DNA from: Bacteroidia bacterium
GTDB taxonomy: Bacteria > Bacteroidota > Bacteroidia > Bacteroidales > UBA5342
NCBI GenBank assembly: GCA_030433225.1
Contig: JAUIMD010000113.1
Location: forward strand, 1 to 6,595
Direction: 5' to 3'
Length of the DNA: 6,595 nucleotides
The notes under the pieces are model-generated. The model did not search any database and had not been told where the DNA came from. It saw nothing but the letters and a program-made list of their open reading frames with translations. Of the stretch, positions 1 through 6,413 are shown piece by piece. Position numbers and translations under genes: made by a program. Position 1 is the first letter of the stretch. Every line of letters starts with the position of its first letter.

Positions 1-2436
1 TGTTTTGCTTTCTCCGGCTTTCAGGTACACCCGCTTAAACCCTTCCAGTTGATGAATGGGGCGTGGAGTTGACGCCTTGGTATCCTTCAGGTAAAGTTGC
101 ACCACTTCGTCGCCACCACGGCTGCCTGTATTGCTTACCGTAACCGATACCTGCACCGTTTCGCCCGCCTTCACTTTTGCCGGCAATTGCAGATTGGAGT
201 AGGCAAAAGTCGTGTAGCTGAGTCCATATCCAAACGGATACAGGGGTGTACCGGTATAGTAGCGGTAGGTACGCTCTGTCATGTCGTAGTTTTCAAAGTC
301 GGGCAATTCATCCAAAGAAGTGTAGTAGGTAACCGGCAGGCGGCCGGCCGGATTGTAATCGCCAAACAACACATCGGCCAGAGCATTCCCCCCTTCCTCT
401 CCGGGATACCCCACGTTTAAAATGGCATCTATATTGTCTTTTGCCCAATTGATGGCCAGTGCACTGCCGGCATTCAGCACCAGAATTACCGGTTTTCCGG
501 TAGCTTCCACTGCTTTTAACAATTCAGTTTGCTCTCTGGGCAATTCAATGTCTTTGCGGTCGCCTCCTTCCCCTTCAAGGCGTTGCGATAACCCAAGCAC
601 CACTACGGCTACATCCGCTTCTTGAGCTGCAGAAACCGCATCGGCAAGCAGATCTTTTTCGGGCATTGCCCATAGCAACTGCACAATGGCTTCCGACTCG
701 TCGCTAAAGTATTCCACCGTAATGGGGTACTTTGTTCCGGCTTCCAGCTTCAGTTGTTTCGTCGCATATTTTTCATGGTGGATGGAGCCTTTGCCGTTGG
801 TAATCTCCTCCCCGTTTATTTGAATGGTTACGCCTCTTTTTGAGAATCCTCCCAGTTCATACACCCCACTTTCGTTGGGTACCAGGAATCCTTCCCAGCG
901 CACCGAAAAATTATCCACCAAATCTTTGGAAATGGGCTTGTGCTGCCAGGTAAAATCAATGTTGTCGTCTATGCGAGAAAGTACCGGAGTTCCTTCAAAT
1001 TCGGTATTGTTAAAGTAGCTGGCCTGCAGCCCCTGATGTCCGTTTTTCGTTTCTAAATAAACGGATGGAACAGGCTTTAAATTCAAGGTTTCATGATCCA
1101 GATGGGCACCCTCGGCATACAGTACCTCCACTTTTGGAGAAACTTTATTTTGTATACCCTGCAAAAAGGTAACCGGATTTTTTGGTGTACCGTGGTAGTT
1201 TCCTACCAACGACTCCCAATTGTCGGCATTTGGGCCAATCACCGCAATTTTACGCAGCTTGTTTTTCGCCAGCGGCAGTACATTATCCTGATTTTTCAGT
1301 AGCACCACGCTCTCTTGTGCGGCAACCCGGGCCAGCGTGTTGTGGGCATCCGAACAAATAATATCTATGGGGAGGTTGGCAAAAGGCACACTGTCTGCCG
1401 GGTCGAACATCCCCATTTTAAAACGCGCCAGAAACACCCGTTTTACCGCCTGATCAATGACTTCTTTACTTACCAGTTCCTGGTTGTGGGCATCGACAAG
1501 GTTATGGTAATAGCTGCCACAATTCAGGTCACATCCCCCTTTAATGCTAATTGCGGCCGCTTCGGCCTTGGTGTCGGCAATGTGGTGGCCGGTGTGGATG
1601 TCGCGCACTGCACCACAATCGCTCACCACGTATCCCTCAAACCCCCAATCGTCGCGCAATACCTGGTTTAACAAATAATCGCTCCCGGAGCACGACTCGC
1701 CTCTAAAGCGGTTATAAGCCCCCATTATGGAGTACACGTGGCCTTCTTTTATGGTTTTAAAAAATGCGGGGAAATACGTTTCGTACAAATCACGGTCGCT
1801 CACATCCACATCAAAAGAGTGGCGTAAGGCCTCCGGCCCGGAATGCACTGCAAAGTGCTTGGAGGTGGCAATGGTTTTAAAGTATTTTGGGTCGTTCCCT
1901 TGCAGCCCCAGAATAAACTGGGTGGCCAGTTCGCCCGTTAAGTACGGATCTTCCCCATAGGTTTCATGTCCCCTCCCCCAGCGTGGGTCGCGGAAAATAT
2001 TGATGTTTGGCGACCAAAAATCCAGCCCGGTATAAATGCCACGTTTGCCATTGCGCACAAATTCATGGTGCTTGGCACGTGCCTCGTCCGAAATAACGGT
2101 ACCAATTTCGGCCATTAACGTGGTATTGAAGGATGCCGCAACCGAAATAGACTGTGGAAAAACAGTGGCATACCCGCTGCGAGCCACCCCATGCAAACAC
2201 TCGTTCCACCAATTATAGGCAGGAATTTGCAATCGGGGTATTTCTTTGGAATCGTTCACCAATTGACTGACTTTTTCTTCCAGGGTCATTTGATCGACCA
2301 GGATATCCACCCGCTCCTCAAAACTCAAGGCAGGGTTAAGAAAAGAAAAGTCAGGTTCTGCCTCCTGAGCTTTTACAAAGCTTGAAGTGGCTAAAATAAG
2401 TACACAAATGCGCCAGAAATGCAAGGTTCTTTCCAT
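1..2436 (-). CDS. GH3 family glycosidase with inserted PA14 domain, probable beta-xylosidase/arabinosidase (3' end cut by window)
   Basis: Glycoside hydrolase family 3, a retaining exo-enzyme that removes single sugars from non-reducing ends. The frame is open for 812 codons from ATG at 2436 to the left edge with no stop, so the C-terminus lies outside; family members of this layout run to roughly 850-880 aa. Residues 1-23 look like a signal peptide (hydrophobic core ICVLILATSSFV, cleavage after VKA) with no lipobox cysteine, suggesting the periplasm. The (beta/alpha)8 domain shows YNWWNECLHG (74-83), RDPRWGRGHETYGEDP (149-164), KHFAVHSGPE (193-202) and the nucleophile D273 in VVSDCGAV. A PA14 domain (about 458-590) is inserted in the GH3 C-terminal domain. 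EGEGGDR (621-627) should hold the acid/base glutamate, E621 or E623. An Fn3-like domain begins near 753. The WWNE glutamate (E79) and the SDCGA motif resemble GH3 xylosidases and arabinofuranosidases more than beta-glucosidases, but substrate is inferred. It starts 86 bp after the upstream lyase gene and may share its transcript. Confidence 0.95.
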   Translation of the reverse strand, partial: MERTLHFWRICVLILATSSFVKAQEAEPDFSFLNPALSFEERVDILVDQMTLEEKVSQLVNDSKEIPRLQIPAYNWWNECLHGVARSGYATVFPQSISVAASFNTTLMAEIGTVISDEARAKHHEFVRNGKRGIYTGLDFWSPNINIFRDPRWGRGHETYGEDPYLTGELATQFILGLQGNDPKYFKTIATSKHFAVHSGPEALRHSFDVDVSDRDLYETYFPAFFKTIKEGHVYSIMGAYNRFRGESCSGSDYLLNQVLRDDWGFEGYVVSDCGAVRDIHTGHHIADTKAEAAAISIKGGCDLNCGSYYHNLVDAHNQELVSKEVIDQAVKRVFLARFKMGMFDPADSVPFANLPIDIICSDAHNTLARVAAQESVVLLKNQDNVLPLAKNKLRKIAVIGPNADNWESLVGNYHGTPKNPVTFLQGIQNKVSPKVEVLYAEGAHLDHETLNLKPVPSVYLETKNGHQGLQASYFNNTEFEGTPVLSRIDDNIDFTWQHKPISKDLVDNFSVRWEGFLVPNESGVYELGGFSKRGVTIQINGEEITNGKGSIHHEKYATKQLKLEAGTKYPITVEYFSDESEAIVQLLWAMPEKDLLADAVSAAQEADVAVVVLGLSQRLEGEGGDRKDIELPREQTELLKAVEATGKPVILVLNAGSALAINWAKDNIDAILNVGYPGEEGGNALADVLFGDYNPAGRLPVTYYTSLDELPDFENYDMTERTYRYYTGTPLYPFGYGLSYTTFAYSNLQLPAKVKAGETVQVSVTVSNTGSRGGDEVVQLYLKDTKASTPRPIHQLEGFKRVYLKAGESKT

Positions 2437-2465
2437 GAATAATAACAGATTAAATAATATGAAAT

Positions 2466-2510
2466 CCAGTAAAAGGAGTCAGGATGCCGTACATCCGCCC
2501 GTTCAACTGG
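2466..2510. other. Nested short inverted repeats in the lyase-GH3 gap
   Basis: The 86-bp gap between the 410-aa lyase and the GH3 gene holds two nested perfect 5-bp inverted repeats. The outer pair is CCAGT (2466-2470) with ACTGG (2506-2510). The inner pair is GGATG (2482-2486) with CATCC (2492-2496), around a 5-base loop. The arms are short and no strong T-run follows on the coding strand, so this is not a convincing terminator. It could be a weak mRNA hairpin between two co-transcribed genes, or chance. Confidence 0.25.
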
Positions 2511-2515
2511 TAAAA
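2507..2515 (-). repeat. Intergenic 9-base motif, copy 1 (minus-strand TTTTACCAG)
   Basis: First of three exact copies of the same 9-mer, all in the same orientation and all intergenic. It lies 7 bases downstream of the stop of the 410-aa lyase and 70 bases upstream of the GH3 start. A near copy, TTTTACTGG on the minus strand (2466-2474), sits 41 bases further on, about four helical turns, as expected of direct-repeat sites for a dimeric regulator. Function is unproven. Confidence 0.3.
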
Positions 2516-2522
2516 AATACGA

Positions 2523-3755
2523 TTAAGGAATTACAATTTTTCCGGTTTCAATCCCGTCAGCCCCTTGAAAATGCAATACATACACCCCTGAAGGCAAACC
2601 ACATACTTTTAGCTGTTTTTGCATGGAGGGGGCAATTTGCGTGCTCAGCATGGCACGGCCACGTACATCGTAAAGTGTAAGCGTGCTCATTTGTGCCGCT
2701 GCGGATTGAACCAGAAGTACATCGTTTCCAGACTGATACCTGTAGTGAAATTTCGTTGCTTCCTGAGTAGTTTCTACCGAGGAAGAAACCGTGTACTGGT
2801 CGCTGATGTATTGTTGCGGACCCGATTGGTTCATTACCTTTTCCTTCACCTCAGAAGTGGGGTCGAGGGTATAACTGTAGAATTTAGCGGGATCAAAGGC
2901 CAGGGTATCAATGTTGCCCGAACGGCTGCCGGAACAGTTGATAAATTCGTTCCCCTCTGAATAGAGCAGACCAATTCCCGAGGCCAGCAGTGGATCTTTC
3001 ACCCGTTCAAAAACACTGTTTTGTACGGATATTTGTGCATCGCGCGAATTGTTGCCGTACGAACTTACGTCGCTGAGGTAGTTGTTGTATAAATGTCCTT
3101 TACCGCGCCCAAAACTCGGGTTGCGCTGGTTGGTATTGTCAATCCAACAATGGTGAATGGTCAGCCACCAATCCGGATTATCGGTCCACCCAATACCAAA
3201 GGTTTTGTTATGGTTGCTGAAATGGGTGTACGAAACCGTGGTAAAATCAGTGGATTTGCGCAAGTCGAGCAGGCCATCTCCACAATGCGTTAAAAAGCAA
3301 TGGTCTATCCAAATATGGTGGCTGCTGTCCGCCCGTATGGCATCGTTATCGTTGGTTTTTCCTTCCCAATCGCCTTCCACATACGAGTCGCGAATGGTTA
3401 AATTTCGGATGATGATGTTCTCGCGGTTCTCTATGACAAGGCCCATGTTTTTCAGAGTGGCGTCGGTATCCTTTCCAACAATGGTTTTATTGGAAGACAC
3501 ATTGATGGTTAAATACGAGCTTGCTTCGATGGTGCCTTTCACAATTACGGTGTAGGGTTCGCGGTGCTGGGCGTAATACAGCAAATCGCGCCAAAAATCC
3601 ACTTCCACCGTTTTGCCAGCTGCACCACCAGTAGTGGTTTCTACTCCTTTTCCGCTCACCGTTGCAAAACCGTCCGGTGCATCCTGACTGTATATGGTTT
3701 GCGATGCCAGCAGTACCAGCAACAGCAGCGTTTGAATCGTTTGTTTCATTTTCAT
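2523..3755 (-). CDS. Secreted PL1 family pectate/pectin lyase with T9SS type A sorting domain
   Basis: Complete 410-aa polysaccharide lyase family 1 enzyme; the family cleaves polygalacturonan by beta-elimination, usually with Ca2+. Residues 1-23 form a signal peptide (hydrophobic core LLLLVLLA, likely cleavage before Q24). The right-handed beta-helix covers about 28-315. It has the calcium-site aspartate D138 (NDAI), the WIDHC motif (149-153), D160 and D164 in DGLLD, K184 in HNKTFGIG, and R211 in NQRNPS, the position of the catalytic arginine in Erwinia PelC. The second arginine of the classical RxPxxR signature is not in register: the segment reads RNPSFGRG, with G216 where it is expected and R217 next. 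This matches my recollection of a PL1 subgroup with an RNPS motif. Residues about 335-410 resemble a T9SS type A sorting domain (LYDVRGRAML, GLPSGVYVLHF, ending GKIVIP), implying export through the outer membrane and surface attachment or release. An in-frame ATG two codons downstream could also be used; either start keeps the signal peptide. Confidence 0.95.
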   Translation of the reverse strand: MKMKQTIQTLLLLVLLASQTIYSQDAPDGFATVSGKGVETTTGGAAGKTVEVDFWRDLLYYAQHREPYTVIVKGTIEASSYLTINVSSNKTIVGKDTDATLKNMGLVIENRENIIIRNLTIRDSYVEGDWEGKTNDNDAIRADSSHHIWIDHCFLTHCGDGLLDLRKSTDFTTVSYTHFSNHNKTFGIGWTDNPDWWLTIHHCWIDNTNQRNPSFGRGKGHLYNNYLSDVSSYGNNSRDAQISVQNSVFERVKDPLLASGIGLLYSEGNEFINCSGSRSGNIDTLAFDPAKFYSYTLDPTSEVKEKVMNQSGPQQYISDQYTVSSSVETTQEATKFHYRYQSGNDVLLVQSAAAQMSTLTLYDVRGRAMLSTQIAPSMQKQLKVCGLPSGVYVLHFQGADGIETGKIVIP

Positions 3756-3796
3756 TGAGGGATTTTAATCCTGCTTTGCTCCTACAAAACAGAAGG

Positions 3797-3825
3797 CAAA
3801 CCTACATTAATCCTCAATTCGGCAA
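3797..3825 (-). promoter_or_regulatory. Candidate Bacteroidota-type promoter for the 410-aa lyase gene
   Basis: On the minus strand, TAGGTTTG (3804 to 3797) fully matches the Bacteroidota -7 consensus TAnnTTTG. Eighteen bases upstream is ATTG/TTG (ending at 3823), a partial match to the -33 element TTTG. The -7 element lies about 41 bases before the ATG at 3755, giving a plausible short leader. If real, the second lyase and GH3 gene could be transcribed independently of the large lyase. The short consensus makes a chance match possible. Confidence 0.35.
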
Positions 3826-3845
3826 TGCGACTCTTTTCCCAAATG

Positions 3846-3854
3846 CTGGTAAAA
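3846..3854 (-). repeat. Intergenic 9-base motif, copy 2 (minus-strand TTTTACCAG)
   Basis: Second exact copy, 6 bases past the stop of the 698-aa lyase and 90 bases upstream of the 410-aa lyase start. It lies upstream of the candidate -7/-33 promoter in the same gap, a position that would suit an activator site. It shares a longer 13-base match, TTTTACCAGCATT, with copy 3 at 6373-6385. Function is unproven. Confidence 0.3.
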
Positions 3855-3860
3855 GCGTAT

Positions 3861-5957
3861 TTAGCGCTTTATCTTTTGGGTGGAGTGGGTGCCGTCCTCC
3901 CATTCAAACAATACGATGGTAATGCCTGCACTGGGTGCCGGTAATTCCCTTCCGCCAAGCGTAAAATACCGGGTGTTCACCAGGTTTTTTGCCGAGGTTT
4001 CCAGCGTGGCTGGTGTACCCACCGCTACATCAGCCAATACACGAATTTCGCTTATTGAGGTGCCAATGAGTCCACCGCTGATTAAGGGCGAGTTCGTATC
4101 GGCCTTAAACCGGATAAGCAGCCTGCTTACTCCGTTGGCATCGGCAGGTAAAGCAAATGCTCCGGGATACCAAGTGGATGCTTCCTGCAATGTATATGCA
4201 CCCACCTTTTTGAACGTTTGCCCCTGGTCTGTGGAGTATTCCACCTGTTGCACCTGGTAATAGGTCAGCATACCCAACATGTAGGCTTCCACGCGAATAT
4301 TTTGGTAGTTGGCGGCATCCACCTCCAGCTGAAAATAATACTCTCCCACCTGCGAAGAGCCGCGCCGTATCATGGCCGCCACTTTGCCTTCCAGGGGATT
4401 TTCATCGCTAAAAACCGTCCAGTTTATGCTTCCACCGGCACTTTGCAAACTCAGGGTAGAAAGTTTGTTTTCGTCGGTTTGGTAGTAGTCGGCACGTCGG
4501 TCCTTGTTGCCGCTGGCCATGTCCAATAAATCCCATGCGGCAATGTAGGTAATGGGGGCATAAATTGCGGTCAGTTCGGTATCGTCAGTTATGGTCAGGG
4601 TACGGGTGGAAGTCTGCACACCATCCTGCCAGTGCTCAAAAACAGAAACCAGGTTATTGTTGGCCGTAATTTCCACCTCGGTATCAATGGGGTACGAACG
4701 TTTGTTGTTGATCCATGTGCCCTCAGGGTTGGGTGTAATCAGGTGCTCTCCACTGGCATTTACCGTGTGCAGGGTAAGCGTATAATAATCGTATTTTACC
4801 CGGATATTAACGGTTTTACTGGCTTCAAGGTATTGGTCGTCTTCGGGAAAGGTTACGGTGAGGGTTTGGTAGCCTTCGGGTAAAACAGTACCTATAGGAT
4901 GGCTGTACACCGGTGTACTGGTATTTCCCTCGGCCGTTGCATTCAGGTGTGATGCGTCAAGGGGAGTGCCCAGCACAATGGTGCCCTGATTTTGCCATTG
5001 GATGCGGGTTGTTTTTTTAGCCTGTGGCGGATTAGGATCGTTCTTTGTGTTGCCCGCATGTTGCATTGCCTGTGCTTTTGCTATGTCGGTACCCGTGGTG
5101 TTATAGTAGTAGCTTGGCGTAAACATTTCATCCGTTCCGGGGTGGATGGTGCCTTCGCAATTGTCGTATGTATTGCCAACACTTTTGGCCCAGCCTTCTT
5201 CGGTGGTTAAGGGATCGCGTACGCCTTCAAAATAATTGTATTCCGAGAGGATGTGCCCTTCAAGCCCGGCGCGGTTGCAGTAGTTATTGCCGCTGCAACT
5301 GTAGTAATTGTTGTAAATGTGTACGTAGCCAAAGCGTACACGCGGCATGCGCGAGGTACAGCCTGTATCCCACCAGTTGCCATGAAAGGTTACGTGTAGT
5401 TTTCCACGATCGGTAATGTTATCGTCGCTTGCACCAATCAGGTTTACAAATTTATGAAAGGTTATGGCCTCATAGTAAAAGCGGCAGTTGGAAATGGTTA
5501 CAAAATCTGATTCCACCGTTACATCAATACAGCCATCCCCACAATCGAATACCGTACAATTGTTCACATACACATACTGTGCATTGCGTATGGTTATGCC
5601 ATCGTTGGCGGGGTTGGTGATGTTCAGGTTTTTCACCACCACATTGTTTACGCCTCCGCTAATGGTGACATTTCCAATAAGGGTGGAATTGGGTCCCATG
5701 CCCGAAAGGGTTTTATAGCTGCTGAGCCGTACCTCGCTCCCCACATCAATGGTATCTTTTATAAGGATTACGTAGGGCTGCGTGGCAGAAGCATACTTTT
5801 TTAAGTCGCGCGAATTGTCCACCACAACGGTATCGCCTCCACCCCCACCGGGGTTTTCGCCATAGCCATCACCTTCTGCCCAAAGGGGAGTAAGCAGTAA
5901 AAAAAACAAGAGCGGTAAGCACACCAGGCGTGCACGGGAGTTGTACGGGAGTTTCAT
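3861..5957 (-). CDS. Large modular secreted PL1 pectate lyase with Ig-like, InlB-repeat-like and C-terminal modules
   Basis: Complete 698-aa protein. A signal peptide (about 1-27, core LPLLFFLLLTPLW) is followed by a glycine run (GGGGG, 37-41) and a PL1 beta-helix (about 42-310). Classical PL1 active-site positions are present: D119 (NDG), D141 and D145 (DGCID), K169 (HKF), and R203 and R208 in SRMPRVRFG, followed by YVHIYNNYY. The usual vWIDH motif is degenerate, VYVNNC (129-134). At least eight cysteines lie in the lyase domain, so disulfides are possible. After the lyase come an Ig-like repeat (about 315-387, with IQWQNQGTIVLGTPLDASHL), an InlB B-repeat-like module (about 390-467, with FEHWQDG) and an unassigned, probably beta-rich domain (about 470-643) that could bind carbohydrate. 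The tail (about 655-698: RYFTLGGRELPAPSAGITIV, then DGTHSTQKIKR) resembles a divergent T9SS-type C-terminal sequence. It probably degrades pectate outside the cell. It is the first enzyme gene after the regulator fragment, and its leader is A/T-rich with no Shine-Dalgarno sequence. Confidence 0.93.
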   Translation of the reverse strand: MKLPYNSRARLVCLPLLFFLLLTPLWAEGDGYGENPGGGGGDTVVVDNSRDLKKYASATQPYVILIKDTIDVGSEVRLSSYKTLSGMGPNSTLIGNVTISGGVNNVVVKNLNITNPANDGITIRNAQYVYVNNCTVFDCGDGCIDVTVESDFVTISNCRFYYEAITFHKFVNLIGASDDNITDRGKLHVTFHGNWWDTGCTSRMPRVRFGYVHIYNNYYSCSGNNYCNRAGLEGHILSEYNYFEGVRDPLTTEEGWAKSVGNTYDNCEGTIHPGTDEMFTPSYYYNTTGTDIAKAQAMQHAGNTKNDPNPPQAKKTTRIQWQNQGTIVLGTPLDASHLNATAEGNTSTPVYSHPIGTVLPEGYQTLTVTFPEDDQYLEASKTVNIRVKYDYYTLTLHTVNASGEHLITPNPEGTWINNKRSYPIDTEVEITANNNLVSVFEHWQDGVQTSTRTLTITDDTELTAIYAPITYIAAWDLLDMASGNKDRRADYYQTDENKLSTLSLQSAGGSINWTVFSDENPLEGKVAAMIRRGSSQVGEYYFQLEVDAANYQNIRVEAYMLGMLTYYQVQQVEYSTDQGQTFKKVGAYTLQEASTWYPGAFALPADANGVSRLLIRFKADTNSPLISGGLIGTSISEIRVLADVAVGTPATLETSAKNLVNTRYFTLGGRELPAPSAGITIVLFEWEDGTHSTQKIKR

Positions 5958-5984
5958 GGGATATTTTTTATTTTTTTGTTAGCC

Positions 5985-5992
5985 GAAACATA
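5985..5992 (-). promoter_or_regulatory. Weak candidate -7 element for the 698-aa lyase gene
   Basis: Minus-strand TATGTTTC matches the Bacteroidota -7 consensus TAnnTTTG at all but the last base and lies 27 bases upstream of the ATG. At the expected -33 distance there is only TTCA, a poor match to TTTG. A weak core of this kind would suit an activator-dependent promoter, but the match could be chance. Confidence 0.2.
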
Positions 5993-6111
5993 CAATATAA
6001 ACCGTTTCAGGTGAATTAAAAACGATCCACAGCGTAGACTTTTCGTTGGGTTAAATTTAGGCACACTCGCTATTTTCCTGCGTGTGTTCTCTTAATGCCT
6101 AAAGAGGTTAC

Positions 6112-6165
6112 CGTACCAGGATTTGCGTGCCGTGAAGGGGCAAGAGGTAAACCAGCCGTGGTACG
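6112..6165. repeat. 7-bp inverted repeat with 40-base loop
   Basis: CGTACCA (6112-6118) is the exact reverse complement of TGGTACG (6159-6165). It lies inside the gene-free stretch between the regulator and the large lyase. A second inverted pair, AGGTAAAC (6145-6152) and GTTTACCT (6331-6338), spans a longer distance. These could form structure in a transcript reading through the gap, or be chance. No T-run marks either as a terminator. Confidence 0.25.
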
Positions 6166-6376
6166 ATGACAACTTACCACAGCAACGCCTGAAGGCACGG
6201 GAAGGCCTATGGAAGGTGCTGTAACAAACGTGGCGCCCTGCGAGGTAAATTTTGTAATTGAAGAGCAACTCCGCAACGACAATGCAACATTGCCGAAGGC
6301 TGTAATACCGGAGTTCGCTCAAGTACACAAGTTTACCTTCAACCACGTAAAGGTATGGGTAAGATTGAATGGAATG

Positions 6377-6385
6377 CTGGTAAAA
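6377..6385 (-). repeat. Intergenic 9-base motif, copy 3 (minus-strand TTTTACCAG)
   Basis: Third exact copy, 28 bases past the stop of the AraC-type regulator. It shares TTTTACCAGCATT with copy 2. It is about 420 bases from the next gene start, so if it is an operator it is distant from the lyase promoter. It might instead mark gene ends. Confidence 0.25.
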
Positions 6386-6413
6386 TTGTACCTACGGGTT
6401 CAAAAAGTGCAAA

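Larger units (their letters stand above)
5958..6413. other. 456-bp region without a convincing gene, between regulator and large lyase
   Basis: The left part (5958-6060) is A/T-rich and should hold the leader and promoter of the 698-aa lyase. From about 6070 to 6360 the base composition looks more like coding DNA and several frames are open on both strands. On the minus strand one frame runs from about 6304 to 6070 and another from 6346 to 6092. On the plus strand a frame from ATG at 6095 is broken only by TGA at 6167-6169 and then stays open into the regulator gene. None of the translations resembles a family I know. The minus-strand product from 6346 is rich in Cys, Tyr, Trp, His and Arg, as out-of-frame translations often are. 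I saw no tRNA, rRNA or known riboswitch core. It may be a decayed gene, a structured RNA or plain spacer. Confidence 0.5.

Noticed and set aside
1315..1671. 118-codon open frame on the plus strand
   Set aside because: It is antisense to the GH3 core, including the nucleophile motif, and is explained by codon bias of the real gene.
2437..2522. Rho-independent terminator between the 410-aa lyase and GH3 gene
   Set aside because: The only hairpin has a 5-bp stem and is not followed on the coding strand by a real T-run.
3157..3555. 132-codon open frame on the plus strand
   Set aside because: It lies wholly antisense to the PL1 catalytic domain of the 410-aa lyase, whose motifs are clear. Its own translation has no recognisable domain.
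3760..3771. Short palindromic stretch ggattttaatcc just upstream of the 410-aa lyase start
   Set aside because: The arms leave only two bases for a loop and the stem is A/T-rich, so a stable hairpin is unlikely. A 12-base pattern like this is expected by chance in such sequence.
6191..6216. GAAGG repeated at about 10-base spacing (6191, 6201, 6212)
   Set aside because: The units diverge outside the five bases and the spacing is not constant, so this is too weak to call a tandem repeat.
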